DNA from: an uncultured Sutterella sp.
GTDB taxonomy: Bacteria; Pseudomonadota; Gammaproteobacteria; Burkholderiales; Burkholderiaceae_F
NCBI GenBank assembly: GCA_902463725.1
Contig: CABQGK010000011.1
Location: 1-64,000 of the forward strand
DNA length: 64,000 nt
Reading direction: 5' to 3'
Made by a program: the position numbers and the translations under genes. Shown piece after piece: positions 8,573-17,596 of the stretch. Within the stretch, counting starts at the first letter, position 1; every line of letters starts with the position of its first letter. The notes under the pieces are model-generated. The model searched no databases. It was not told where the DNA came from and saw nothing but the letters and a program-made list of their open reading frames with translations.

Positions 8573-9463
8573 ATGAATTTTCCCCTGATTCTGACCGTGG
8601 TCACGCTTGTGACGTTCGTGTTTTGGCTCGCTGACAAGAAGGTCTTTGAGAAGGCTCGGAAGGCGCGCGCTCAAGAAGCAACCGAAGCGTTTCGTGCCGC
8701 AAATGCTGATGCGCTTTCTCGGCATGAACAAGCCGCGGTCGATGAGCTCGAGCACATTCGTGCCCAAGCATTAAAACAGCCCGTTTGGCTCGAATACACG
8801 GCTGGGCTTTTCCCCGTGATCCTCGTCGTGTTCTTGGTGCGCAGTTTTCTCTTTGAGCCTTTCCGTATTCCGTCGGGTTCGATGTTGCCGACGTTGCACA
8901 TTGGTGACTTTATTCTGGTTAACAAATTTGACTATGGTGTTCGCCTGCCGGTACTCAATACGAAGGTGATTCCTGTTGGAAGTCCTGAGCGCGGTGATGT
9001 GGTGGTCTTCAAGTACCCGATGGATACGAGCGTGGACTATATCAAGCGTGTGGTGGGCGTACCTGGCGATACGGTTGAGTATCGCAACAAGATTCTCTAT
9101 ATCAACGGTGAGGAGCAAGCACAAACGGGACGTCGTGACTTTGTTGATGAGCAGAGCATGCGTACGCTCGATGAGCACGATGAAACACTCTCTGGCGTGA
9201 CACACATGGTGGCGGTGGATCCGACACGCCCGAGTTGGGTTTTCCCGCAGGCGATTCTCAAGCGTGACCCCAACTGTTCCTACAATGAGGCGGGTTTTGT
9301 GTGCCGCGTGCCCGAGAAGAGCTACTTTGTGATGGGGGATAACCGTGACAATTCTGAGGACTCCCGTTACTGGGGCTTTGTCCCCGAGGAGAATCTCGTC
9401 GGACGTGCCACCTTCATCTGGGCCAACTTTGGCGACATGAGTCGAATCGGATCGTTTAAATAA
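8573..9463 (+). CDS. lepB: Signal peptidase I
   Basis: This membrane-bound protease cleaves signal peptides on the outer face of the inner membrane. The 296-residue protein has a first membrane segment (3-20), a charged cytoplasmic stretch and a second segment (about 76-92). The periplasmic catalytic part carries Ser103 in PSGSMLPT and Lys158 in DYIKRVVG, plus the GDNRDNSEDSRYWG motif. The start has AAAGGA upstream. It is cotranscribed between lepA and rnc. Confidence 0.97.
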   Translation: MNFPLILTVVTLVTFVFWLADKKVFEKARKARAQEATEAFRAANADALSRHEQAAVDELEHIRAQALKQPVWLEYTAGLFPVILVVFLVRSFLFEPFRIPSGSMLPTLHIGDFILVNKFDYGVRLPVLNTKVIPVGSPERGDVVVFKYPMDTSVDYIKRVVGVPGDTVEYRNKILYINGEEQAQTGRRDFVDEQSMRTLDEHDETLSGVTHMVAVDPTRPSWVFPQAILKRDPNCSYNEAGFVCRVPEKSYFVMGDNRDNSEDSRYWGFVPEENLVGRATFIWANFGDMSRIGSFK

Positions 9464-9474
9464 GGACTAGTGAA

Positions 9475-10188
9475 GTGCAAGGCCTCAAGGATCTCTCCGA
9501 GCTTGAAACAAGCATCGGCTACAAATTTAAGAATCGCAAGCTCCTAGAGCGGGCGATGACGCATCGCTCGTTTTCGATTGAGCACAATGAGCGGCTGGAG
9601 TTTCTCGGCGACTCGGTGCTCAACTGTGTGATGGGCTATACGCTCTTTCTGCGTGACCGCCACTTCAACGAGGGTGAACTCTCTCGGGTTCGCGCCAATT
9701 TGGTCTGTGAAAAAACGCTGGCCGTGGTTGGACGCGAGCTCGGTATCTCTGACTACCTGCTCATGGGCGATGGGGAGGTGAAAATGGGTGGGCGCACGCG
9801 TCCCTCAATCATTGCCGATGCCATGGAGGCGCTTTTTGGTGCTGTATTCTCTGACTCGGGTTTTGAAAGTGCGGCGCAGGTGATTTTGCGACAGTTTGAA
9901 CCAATCCTCTCGTCGCTGACGCCCGAACAACTCAGCAAGGATGCTAAGACACGTTTGCAAGAGTTCTTACAGGGTCAGAAGTATTCTCTGCCAGAGTATC
10001 ACGTCGTCAGTGTCACAGGCGCTGCGCACAATCAAGTCTTTGAGTGTGAGTGTCATGTTGTTGAAAAGCAGCTGCGTACGCGTGGTAAAGCACGCAACCG
10101 CCGTGGTGCAGAGCAGGCGGCCGCGCAACTCATGCTTTCTCGGTTGGGCGCGCCCGTTGAGCTGATTCAGGAGGATGCACATGACTGA
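9475..10188 (+). CDS. rnc: Ribonuclease III
   Basis: RNase III cleaves double-stranded RNA, for example in rRNA precursors. The 237-residue protein has the signature NERLEFLGDSVL (38-49), the second acidic cluster around DAMEALFGAV, and a C-terminal dsRNA-binding domain (about 155-225). The start is a GTG at 9475, just after lepB. The end overlaps era by 8 bases, giving the common rnc-era coupling. Confidence 0.96.
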   Translation: MQGLKDLSELETSIGYKFKNRKLLERAMTHRSFSIEHNERLEFLGDSVLNCVMGYTLFLRDRHFNEGELSRVRANLVCEKTLAVVGRELGISDYLLMGDGEVKMGGRTRPSIIADAMEALFGAVFSDSGFESAAQVILRQFEPILSSLTPEQLSKDAKTRLQEFLQGQKYSLPEYHVVSVTGAAHNQVFECECHVVEKQLRTRGKARNRRGAEQAAAQLMLSRLGAPVELIQEDAHD

Positions 10189-11140
10189 AAAGGAAACGCC
10201 TGATCTCGAGGCTATGCTTGCTGCGTTACCGAATCGGGTGAGTGAAGCAGTACCCGAAGGGTTTCGCTGTGGTTATGTGGCAGTGATTGGCCGCCCGAAT
10301 GTGGGTAAATCCACGCTGATCAATCACTTGATTGGTGAAAAGGTGTCGATCACCTCTAAAAAGCCGCAGACAACGCGCGATCGGGTGCTCGGGGTGGTGA
10401 CGCGCGAGCGCGCGCAGTTCGTCTTCATGGATACGCCAGGGTTTCAGACCAAGATCGGTAGCCAGCTCATTCGTCGTATGAACCGCACCGTGCGTAGCAC
10501 GCTCGGAGAGGTTGATGCGGTGATCTTTGTGATCGAAGCCCTTGGCTGGCGTGCGGCAGACTTGGAAGTGCTTAAACTGCTTAACCGTGATGCCAAAAAT
10601 GTCATTTTGGCGATCAATAAGACGGATCTCAGTAAGAGTCGAGACGCGCTTCTCCCATTGATGGCGGAATCGATGGAGCGCTTTCCGTTTACGGCCATTG
10701 TTCCGGTGTCTGCAGAGAAAGGCCGGCAGTTGGGCGATCTGCTCGACGAGGTGGAAAAACTACTCCCCGAGAGCGTTCCGTTCTTTGACCCAGACATGTA
10801 TACAGATCGCTCGCCCCGTTTTCTTGTGGCAGAAACCATTCGTGAAAAGGCATTCCGCCTTTTGGGAGACGAGTTGCCTTATGGGATTGCTGTCACGATT
10901 GACAAGTGGAGCGAAGACGAGACGCATGCCGATATCGTGGCCACGCTCATTGTCGAGCGTGAGAGCCATAAGCCCATTGTCATTGGTGAGGGCGGGGCCA
11001 AGCTGCGGGAGATCGGTCGCTTAGCTCGTCTGGACGTCACGGATATGCTGGGTAAGAGCGTGCACCTAGAGGTTTGGGTGCGTGTGCGCCGTGGATGGTC
11101 GGATGACGTTAAGGCGCTTAAGACACTCGGTTACGAATAG
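10181..11140 (+). CDS. era: GTPase Era
   Basis: Era binds the 3' end of 16S rRNA during assembly of the small subunit. The 319-residue protein has G1 GRPNVGKST near residue 37, the switch region PQTTRD, G3 DTPGFQ, G4 NKTD and a C-terminal KH domain (GEGGAKLREIG). A second ATG six bases upstream (10175) sits too close to the AGGAGG, so the ATG at 10181 is preferred. It overlaps the end of rnc. Confidence 0.95.
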   Translation: MTEKETPDLEAMLAALPNRVSEAVPEGFRCGYVAVIGRPNVGKSTLINHLIGEKVSITSKKPQTTRDRVLGVVTRERAQFVFMDTPGFQTKIGSQLIRRMNRTVRSTLGEVDAVIFVIEALGWRAADLEVLKLLNRDAKNVILAINKTDLSKSRDALLPLMAESMERFPFTAIVPVSAEKGRQLGDLLDEVEKLLPESVPFFDPDMYTDRSPRFLVAETIREKAFRLLGDELPYGIAVTIDKWSEDETHADIVATLIVERESHKPIVIGEGGAKLREIGRLARLDVTDMLGKSVHLEVWVRVRRGWSDDVKALKTLGYE

Positions 11141-11181
11141 ACAACCCCCAAAAAAAGCGCAGGCCAGAGGCTGAAAGCAGC

Positions 11182-12105
11182 ATGAACGAACTTTCCGAGA
11201 AAGAGAGCCCACTTGGCGCTATAGCAAGGCCGCGAGCTCGTGCGCCAAGGATGCACGATGCTGCAGCGGTGACGCCGACCGTGAGTCTCGCGCGCTCAAG
11301 CACGCTCCGGGGGGTGCTTGAGCGCCGCAGAAGTGCGCACGAGTTGCTTGACGAGTACCTTCTAGAGGCAGAGGTTCATGGCGCTGCTATGCCGGCTAAG
11401 GTTGTTGGCGAGCCTGGCTTTATTCTGCACGCTTGGGAGTGGAGCGAATCGAGTCAACTACTAGACGTGCTAACGCTACACTACGGCCGCGTTTTCATGG
11501 TGGCCAAGGGCGCCAAGCGCCCGTCCTCACAGATGCGAGGGCTTTTAACGCAGTTCTGCCCGTTACTCTTTCACTGGAGCGGTCGACGTGAAGCAAAAAG
11601 TCTTGTTCGCGTTGATTGGCTCGGGAGTTTGATGCCGCTGACGGGTGAGACGCTAATGTCGGCCTTTTATGTCAATGAGTTGGTGCTGCGGCTCTGTCAG
11701 CGTGAGGAGCACCATCCAGGGCTCTTTAGCGCGTACGTAACGGTGCTCGATGCTCTTGCTGCAGGGCGCCGTGATGGGGTTCAGCCTGCGTTACGTGCTT
11801 TTGAACGCACGATTCTGACACTTGCGGGTTGGACGCCAAGCACGGAGGGTTTTCCTGAGGCGCAAGCATACGTGTTCCGAGAGGGAGTGCTCTGCGCAGC
11901 ACAACCCTGCACGAATGGGAATACATCAGCGCCTCGACACTATCGGCGCGAGGAGGTCGAAGCCCTATTGCAGGGGGACTTTACCAAGAAGAGTACACAA
12001 CGTGCTCTGCGCGATATGCTTAGAGAGATGATTGAGTACCACCTCGAACATCGGGTCCTTAATACGCGGCGTATTCTCGCTGAACTTAAAGAACTCATGC
12101 GCTAG
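11182..12105 (+). CDS. recO: DNA repair protein RecO
   Basis: RecO works with RecF and RecR to load RecA on SSB-coated DNA. The 307-residue protein is longer than most RecO (about 230-250): some 75 residues precede the OB-fold, which begins near GFILHAWEWSESSQLLDVLT. A later start would give a standard length, but no better site stands out. The C-terminal part ends in an Arg-rich helix. The pdxJ and acpS genes often found after recO are absent. Confidence 0.9.
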   Translation: MNELSEKESPLGAIARPRARAPRMHDAAAVTPTVSLARSSTLRGVLERRRSAHELLDEYLLEAEVHGAAMPAKVVGEPGFILHAWEWSESSQLLDVLTLHYGRVFMVAKGAKRPSSQMRGLLTQFCPLLFHWSGRREAKSLVRVDWLGSLMPLTGETLMSAFYVNELVLRLCQREEHHPGLFSAYVTVLDALAAGRRDGVQPALRAFERTILTLAGWTPSTEGFPEAQAYVFREGVLCAAQPCTNGNTSAPRHYRREEVEALLQGDFTKKSTQRALRDMLREMIEYHLEHRVLNTRRILAELKELMR

Positions 12106-12206
12106 AGCGGCACTCTGCACGGCGTCACGCATTCGCGCCGTTGAGCGTCTTCGCCCTTCACACACCTTGATACCGAATGCCGCTCAGCCGATACGGCGCG
12201 CCCTCG

Positions 12207-12212
12207 TATAAT
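12207..12212 (+). promoter_or_regulatory. -10 element (TATAAT) upstream of nagZ
   Basis: A perfect TATAAT lies 104 bases before the chosen nagZ start. No good -35 is visible at 16-18 bases. A transcript starting near 12219 would exclude the upstream in-frame ATGs (12211, 12217) and supports the start at 12316. Confidence 0.4.
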
Positions 12213-12315
12213 GGACATGGCTCATTCTGCGCTCGGGCGCACCGAGCCCCATCAGCCTTCGCTTTGTTGTCATGAGCACAGGCCGATTCTCCCATCAACC
12301 AATCTTCACTTACGC

Positions 12316-13314
12316 ATGTCTACTACTGCCGCTGCTGCTGACATTCTTGCGCCGGGTCCTGTTTGTGTCGACATTTCGGGCACCACGCTCACGGATCATG
12401 AACGCGATCGTTTGCGTCACCCTCTGACAGGGATGGTGATTCTTTTTACTCGTAACTATGAGAGCCCTGAACAACTGAGCGCGCTCTGTGCGGATATTCA
12501 TCGCACGCGCCCAGGTATTTTGATTGCCGTCGATCACGAGGGCGGACGGGTTCAGCGCTTCCGCACGGGCTTTACCGAGGTTCCTAGCATGGCGTCATTG
12601 GCAGAGCGTGAGGATCGCGCGAGCGCCTTCCGTGCGGCGGGTGCTGTGCTTGCTGCAGAGCTTTTGGCGTGTGGCGTTGATCTGACGTTTGCACCGGTGC
12701 TCGATGTGAACTATGGTCGCAGTAGCGTCATTGGTAATCGTAGCTTTGGTAGCACTCCCATGGAGGTGATCGAAAACGCCTCCGCCTTTATCGATGGGTT
12801 GATGCAGGCAGGGATGGCGAGCTGTGGCAAACACTTCCCTGGACATGGTTGGGCAGAGGCCGATAGTCACGTGGCACTACCAACAGATGAGCGTGATGTA
12901 CATGCGCTTAGCCGCGACATGGAGCCCTACCGCGCGATTCGCAACCTCGCCTCGTTGATGACGGCTCATGTGAGCTACGAGGCTTATCACGGTGAGCTCG
13001 CGACGTTTTCTGCGACGCTTCTCAAGGAGGTGCTCCGCAGCGAGCTTGGTTTTGATGGGCTGGTTTTCTCCGATGACTTGTCGATGAAGGCTGCGGAGCT
13101 TGGCAATATTGTGACGCGTGCTGAAAAAGCGCTGGCTGCAGGCTGCGATATGGTGTTGATCTGCAACCACCCCGAGCAGGCTGACGAACTGCTTGCAGGC
13201 TTGCGTTGGCAGCGTACGGCGGACTTTGATCGTCGCTTTGAGCGACTCCGCCCGAAGCTCGAACCGCTTAGCGAAGCAAAGCTTGCGCAGGCACGCGACA
13301 TTGTGCTTGCTTGA
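12316..13314 (+). CDS. nagZ: Beta-N-acetylhexosaminidase
   Basis: NagZ removes terminal N-acetylglucosamine from muropeptides during peptidoglycan recycling in the cytoplasm. The glycoside hydrolase family 3 protein has DHEGGRVQRF, the KHFPGHG loop and the nucleophile region FSDDLSM. With the ATG at 12316 it is 332 residues, the normal length. The frame is open upstream, but those residues do not resemble NagZ. Confidence 0.93.
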   Translation: MSTTAAAADILAPGPVCVDISGTTLTDHERDRLRHPLTGMVILFTRNYESPEQLSALCADIHRTRPGILIAVDHEGGRVQRFRTGFTEVPSMASLAEREDRASAFRAAGAVLAAELLACGVDLTFAPVLDVNYGRSSVIGNRSFGSTPMEVIENASAFIDGLMQAGMASCGKHFPGHGWAEADSHVALPTDERDVHALSRDMEPYRAIRNLASLMTAHVSYEAYHGELATFSATLLKEVLRSELGFDGLVFSDDLSMKAAELGNIVTRAEKALAAGCDMVLICNHPEQADELLAGLRWQRTADFDRRFERLRPKLEPLSEAKLAQARDIVLA

Positions 13315-13350
13315 TGTGCACGCTGTCCACGGCGCTCAGAGGAGTTTTAC

Positions 13351-14526
13351 ATGATCATCGAATCTCTGCTCGATACGGATCTCTATAAATTCACGATGCA
13401 ACAGTGTGTGTTGCATCAATTTCCAGGAGCCGACGTGCAGTACCGCTTCAAGTGCCGCACGCCAGGTGTGAATCTGCGCCCTTTTCTTGAGGAGCTTAAT
13501 CGAGAGATTGACGCGCTCTGCACGTTGCACTTCAGCGATGAGGAGCTCGCCTACCTCGCGAGTCTACGCTTCATAAAAGGCGACTTTGTGGACTTCTTGA
13601 GTCTGTTCCATCTCAAGCGCAAGTACATTACGGTGAGTGCAAGCGATGACTATCCTTGCGGCATTGATATTTCGATTAAGGGGCCGTGGTTACATACGAT
13701 TCTCTTTGAGATCCCAGTGCTCGCCATTGTTAATGAGGTGTACTTCCGTAACCACTATCCTGATCTTGATAAGTCGGAGGGGCATCGGCGGCTGGATGAA
13801 AAAATTCAAATGCTACTCTCCGAGCCCGATAATGGGGATCTGAGAATTTCCGATTACGGTACCCGCCGTCGATTTTCTCGGCTCTGGCAAGAGGAGGTGC
13901 TACTGAAACTCAAGGCGCGCCTTGGGAGCATGCTCTCGGGCACCTCTAACGTCATGCTAGCGAAAAAGCATGCCCTGACCCCGTTAGGCACGATGGCGCA
14001 TGAATATCTGCAAGCCTGCCAAGCGCTTGGCCCCCGACTACGCGACTCTCAGGTTTATGGCTTTGAGATGTGGGCAAAGGAGTATCGAGGTGACTTGGGA
14101 ATTGCGCTCTCAGATGTCTACGGCATGGAGCCCTTTCTCAAAGATTTTGACATGTATTTCTGCAAACTCTTTGATGGTGCTCGGCATGATTCTGGGGATC
14201 CTTTCGTATGGGGGGAGCGACTCATCGAGCACTGGGCGCGCAACAAATGCGATCCCCGCAGTAAGTCGCTCATTTTCAGTGACGCCTTGACCGTTCCCCG
14301 TGTCATTGAACTTTACCGACGCTTCCACGGTCGAGTGGGAATCGGCTTTGGTATTGGCACCAACCTCATGAACGACCTTGGTCCGCAGTCGCTTAATGTG
14401 GTGATCAAAATGGTTCAAGCCAATGGACAGCCTGTGGCAAAAATATCCGATGCGCCAGAAAAAGGGATGTGCGAGGATGAGGGTTATCTTCGTTATTTGA
14501 GGCAGGTCTTCGGTATTTCGAACTAG
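13351..14526 (+). CDS. pncB: Nicotinate phosphoribosyltransferase
   Basis: PncB converts nicotinate and PRPP to nicotinate mononucleotide in NAD salvage. The 391-residue protein starts MIIESLLDTDLYKFTMQQ, typical of the family, and carries YGTRRRFS, the GTMAHEY histidine motif and the phosphate-binding FGIGTNL near the C-terminus. AGAGGAG precedes the start. It sits 36 bases after nagZ and may share its transcript. Confidence 0.96.
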   Translation: MIIESLLDTDLYKFTMQQCVLHQFPGADVQYRFKCRTPGVNLRPFLEELNREIDALCTLHFSDEELAYLASLRFIKGDFVDFLSLFHLKRKYITVSASDDYPCGIDISIKGPWLHTILFEIPVLAIVNEVYFRNHYPDLDKSEGHRRLDEKIQMLLSEPDNGDLRISDYGTRRRFSRLWQEEVLLKLKARLGSMLSGTSNVMLAKKHALTPLGTMAHEYLQACQALGPRLRDSQVYGFEMWAKEYRGDLGIALSDVYGMEPFLKDFDMYFCKLFDGARHDSGDPFVWGERLIEHWARNKCDPRSKSLIFSDALTVPRVIELYRRFHGRVGIGFGIGTNLMNDLGPQSLNVVIKMVQANGQPVAKISDAPEKGMCEDEGYLRYLRQVFGISN

Positions 14527-14839
14527 CGTTTGATGGAAAACGAATGCGCGTCATGTGCGGGTTAGCCTGCGCTGGCGCGCTTTTTTAGATTAGTATCTAG
14601 TTAGAATTACTTAGCAGGACGAAAATTATTCAAATAAAAGGAAAAAAATTAGCAGATTTTGTCAAATCAGTGTATGGTTATTTTTGCCTGCGGTCTCTCT
14701 GGCGGCTGCACTATGTGAGGCGCGCATCGGAAAAATCACTTCTCTGCGAAGCGGTTCTTCCAACGCACGTCTTTGATGATTTGTTGCGCTTCTCTCCGCC
14801 CCAGCAGAGGTAGGAAGGAGCTTTTGGAGTATTTTCGAC
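14527..14839 (+). other. AT-rich leader before nhaD
   Basis: These 313 bases carry no gene. GCGCG and CGCGC copies around 14545-14590 flank a possible weak terminator followed by six T. The next 90 bases are AT-rich and could hold the nhaD promoter. The last ~150 bases are GC-richer and could form a folded leader, but no riboswitch class was recognised. Confidence 0.35.
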
Positions 14840-16252
14840 ATGCTTTCATCACTTATTCGACGAACTGCGGTTGCCTGTGCGGCACTTGTGCCCGCTGCGG
14901 CTTTTGCCTCGGGACTTGACGGTTCGTCGCTCGGCCTGCCTTGGGCGTTACCCTTTGCAGGGATTTTGCTCTCCATTGCTCTTTTCCCCCTCCTTGCCCC
15001 GCATATTTGGCATCACCATTTTGGCAAGATTGCTGTTTTTTGGGCGCTTTGCTGTGCGGTACCACTTTGGGTCTTCTTTGGCAGTAAAGTGGCCTTTGAT
15101 TCCATCGCACACATTCTTCTGACAGACTATCTGCCGTTTTTGATTTTCGTTGGCTCGCTTTTCATTGTGGCGGGTGGTATTCACGTGCGGGGGAGTTTCG
15201 TTGGACGTCCTGTGGTTAACACGGCGTTTCTCGCGCTCGGGGCGGTGCTTGCAAACTTTATGGGCACAACGGGGGCGGCGATGCTGTTGATTCGTCCGCT
15301 CATTGGTGCCAATGAAAATCGCACACGTAAGGTGCATACCTTTATCTTTTTCATCTTTTTGGTAGCCAATGTGGGGGGCGCTTTGACGCCGCTCGGTGAT
15401 CCACCGCTCTTTCTTGGGTTTTTGAAAGGCGTGAGCTTCTTCTGGACCACGGGACATCTGATGGCTCCCTGGTTGATGACGGTGGGGCTGCTACTGCTCG
15501 TGTACTTCCTCATCGACTCGATGATGTTCCGTAAGGATGTGACCGATGGCTTTAAAGCGCCCGCGGAAAAAGCAGCCTTTGGAATTGACGGCGGCATTAA
15601 TGTGATCTTCCTTGCGCTCATTATTGGAGCCGTGTTGCTCGCTGGTTTCTGGCGCTCGGGGATCGAGTTGCACTTCTTGGGCGTGCATTTCGCGCTCGAG
15701 GGGCTGGTGCGTGATGCGCTCTTTATTGTGGCTGCGCTCCTGTCACTCAAACTTACGTCGCGTGCAACGCGTGAAGCCAACCACTTCACGTGGGATCCGA
15801 TTATGGAGGTGGGCAAGCTCTTCTTTGGCATCTTCATCTGTATCGTTCCCGTGCTCGAGATGTTGCGTGCTGGCCATGTGGGCGCCTTTGCGCCAGTGGT
15901 CGCGCTCGTTACCAATGCGGATGGCACCTTCAATAACACCGTGTTCTTCTGGTTGACAGGGGTGCTCTCGGCATTCCTTGACAATGCGCCGACCTATTTG
16001 GCGTTCTTTAACCTCGCTGGTGGTGATCCGCTTGTGCTCATGGGTGAGGATGCCCACACCTTGATGGCAATTTCGCTTGGTTCCGTGTTCATGGGGGCGG
16101 TGACGTACATTGGTAATGCGCCTAACTTTATGACCGTTGCCATCTGTAATGAGCGTGGCATCAAGATGCCGAGCTTCTTTGGTTACATGCTTTGGTCGGT
16201 GACCATCCTCGTGCCTACCTTCCTCATTATGGACTTTGTGTTTGTCGCCTAA
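14840..16252 (+). CDS. nhaD: Na+/H+ antiporter, NhaD type
   Basis: The 470-residue inner-membrane protein has many hydrophobic segments and belongs to the ion-transporter superfamily. It should extrude Na+ (or Li+) in exchange for protons. The family-like stretches NVGGALTPLGDPPLFLGFLKG (start) and LDNAPTYLAFF with NAPNFM near the C-terminus are visible. The N-terminus looks like a signal sequence (to about residue 23). It is bounded by a terminator at 16280-16313. Confidence 0.9.
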   Translation: MLSSLIRRTAVACAALVPAAAFASGLDGSSLGLPWALPFAGILLSIALFPLLAPHIWHHHFGKIAVFWALCCAVPLWVFFGSKVAFDSIAHILLTDYLPFLIFVGSLFIVAGGIHVRGSFVGRPVVNTAFLALGAVLANFMGTTGAAMLLIRPLIGANENRTRKVHTFIFFIFLVANVGGALTPLGDPPLFLGFLKGVSFFWTTGHLMAPWLMTVGLLLLVYFLIDSMMFRKDVTDGFKAPAEKAAFGIDGGINVIFLALIIGAVLLAGFWRSGIELHFLGVHFALEGLVRDALFIVAALLSLKLTSRATREANHFTWDPIMEVGKLFFGIFICIVPVLEMLRAGHVGAFAPVVALVTNADGTFNNTVFFWLTGVLSAFLDNAPTYLAFFNLAGGDPLVLMGEDAHTLMAISLGSVFMGAVTYIGNAPNFMTVAICNERGIKMPSFFGYMLWSVTILVPTFLIMDFVFVA

Positions 16253-16279
16253 AGCGGCCAAACACGTAGAATCGACAAC

Positions 16280-16313
16280 ACAGCGCACCCCGGTATTCGG
16301 CGTGCGCTGTTTT
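16280..16313 (+). terminator. Intrinsic terminator after nhaD
   Basis: The perfect 9-bp stem ACAGCGCAC (16280-16288)/GTGCGCTGT (16302-16310) ends in a short T run. It lies between the converging nhaD and nikR genes. Confidence 0.75.
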
Positions 16314-16355
16314 CAATGTGGCGCCGAGAAAGTAGGTGCGACGCAGAGACGTGGC

Positions 16356-16838
16356 CTAGTGGGTGTGATGGTGATCATGCCCGTGGTTATGGTGATTGGG
16401 CTCATGTGAGTGCTGATGGGCGGTGTGATCACCCTCTTGGGCAGTCACGGGCATGATATTGAAGCTACCATGACGAATCCCAGGCTCTGCAATGAGCAGT
16501 TCAGCCAAGGCTTTGACTTCGGTATAGGCGCCACGAATGACGACCGTCTCTGCACATTCATCTGGGGTGACATGCACATGCATCGTGGAGATGACCCCAT
16601 CATGGTGATGCTGGTGCTCGGTGAGGCGTAGCGCGAGTTGGCGCTCATGGTGGTTGTAGGTGTAGCTCACGACACAGACGCATTCAGCCTGAGGATTTTC
16701 CATGAACTCATCGACAGAGAGTTTTTCGAGCAGGAGGTCACGAATTGCCTTAGAGCGGTTGCGGTAGCCCTTGAGTTTGATGAGTTCATCAAATTTGTCA
16801 GCAAGACAGTCGTCGAGAGATACGGTAAAACGCTGCAT
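16356..16838 (-). CDS. nikR: Nickel-responsive regulator NikR with a His-rich tail
   Basis: NikR is a ribbon-helix-helix repressor that binds DNA when loaded with Ni2+. The 160-residue protein has the RHH domain (1-45) and the ACT-like metal domain. His87, His89 and Cys95 occupy the family positions, and a fourth histidine lies in the HQHHH cluster at 75-79. Residues 138-160 are an added tail with 12 histidines in 23 positions, absent from E. coli NikR and possibly metal-storing. No nickel transporter is adjacent. A GCTAAAAT upstream may be its -10. Confidence 0.93.
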   Translation of the reverse strand: MQRFTVSLDDCLADKFDELIKLKGYRNRSKAIRDLLLEKLSVDEFMENPQAECVCVVSYTYNHHERQLALRLTEHQHHHDGVISTMHVHVTPDECAETVVIRGAYTEVKALAELLIAEPGIRHGSFNIMPVTAQEGDHTAHQHSHEPNHHNHGHDHHHTH

Positions 16839-16894
16839 GGCCCTAATTCCTTAGTCGTGAAGATTTTATTTTAGCTAATGGCCGTCCTTAGGGC

Positions 16895-16932
16895 AAAAGA
16901 AAAGGCAGCAGACGATGATTTCATCTGCTGCC
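16895..16932 (-). terminator. Intrinsic terminator of the tRNA-Leu/Gln array
   Basis: On the minus strand the perfect 9-bp stem (16904-16912/16924-16932) is followed by TTTTCTTTT. It lies 9 bases after the last tRNA-Gln and before nikR. Confidence 0.85.
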
Positions 16933-16940
16933 CTATGACT

Positions 16941-17018
16941 TGGCAGGGGTAGTAGGATTCGAACCTACGCATGCTGGATTCAGAATCCAGAGCCTTAACC
17001 GGACTTGGCGATACCCCA
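16941..17018 (-). tRNA. tRNA-Gln(CTG), copy 3 of the array
   Basis: The 78-nt minus-strand cloverleaf begins TGGGGTATCGCCAAG, like E. coli tRNA-Gln. The anticodon loop TTCTGAA gives CTG, and CCA is encoded. The 1-72 pair is T-T instead of U-A. Confidence 0.93.
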
Positions 17019-17024
17019 GTCATC

Positions 17025-17109
17025 TGGTGCGGTCGATGAGAGTCGAACTCATATGGATTGCTCCGCTACCCCCTCAAGATAGTGCGTCTACCAATTTCGC
17101 CACGACCGC
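17025..17109 (-). tRNA. tRNA-Leu(GAG), copy 3 of the array
   Basis: The 85-nt class II tRNA has a long variable arm and an encoded CCA. The anticodon stem CTATC/GGTAG holds the loop TTGAGGG, anticodon GAG. It lies 6 bases from its tRNA-Gln partner. Confidence 0.93.
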
Positions 17110-17154
17110 GAAAATTTGTTCAAGTTGTCGTTGATGAGCGCACCGTGTCAAGGC

Positions 17155-17232
17155 TGGCAGGGGTAGTAGGATTCGAACCTACGCATGCTGGATTCAGAAT
17201 CCAGAGCCTTAACCGGACTTGGCGATACCCCA
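17155..17232 (-). tRNA. tRNA-Gln(CTG), copy 2 of the array
   Basis: Identical to the copy at 16941-17018 and offset by 214 bases. Confidence 0.93.
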
Positions 17233-17238
17233 GTCATC

Positions 17239-17323
17239 TGGTGCGGTCGATGAGAGTCGAACTCATATGGATTGCTCCGCTACCCCCTCAAGATAGTGCG
17301 TCTACCAATTTCGCCACGACCGC
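17239..17323 (-). tRNA. tRNA-Leu(GAG), copy 2 of the array
   Basis: Identical to the copy at 17025-17109, with anticodon GAG and encoded CCA. Confidence 0.93.
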
Positions 17324-17357
17324 AGCGCTCAATCAAATTGTCATTTAGTAAAAAGGT

Positions 17358-17435
17358 TGGCAGGGGTAGTAGGATTCGAACCTACGCATGCTGGATTCAG
17401 AATCCAGAGCCTTAACCGGACTTGGCGATACCCCA
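17358..17435 (-). tRNA. tRNA-Gln(CTG), copy 1 of the array
   Basis: Identical to the other two tRNA-Gln copies and offset by 203 bases from copy 2. The spacers between Leu-Gln units differ in sequence. Confidence 0.93.
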
Positions 17436-17441
17436 GTCATC

Positions 17442-17526
17442 TGGTGCGGTCGATGAGAGTCGAACTCATATGGATTGCTCCGCTACCCCCTCAAGATAGT
17501 GCGTCTACCAATTTCGCCACGACCGC
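17442..17526 (-). tRNA. tRNA-Leu(GAG), copy 1 of the array
   Basis: The first tRNA in transcription order, identical to the other tRNA-Leu copies. secG lies 70 bases upstream on the same strand. The secG/tRNA-Leu linkage is common in Burkholderiales. Confidence 0.93.
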
Positions 17527-17596
17527 GATTTACTAAATTTTCTCTGAAAGCCTTTCAAGGCTGTGAGAGTCAGCAGCTTTTCAGAGAAGGGCTATT

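Noticed and set aside
16941..17526. Regular repeats resembling a CRISPR array
   Set aside because: The repeats are complete tRNA genes with encoded CCA; there are no short spacers or cas genes.
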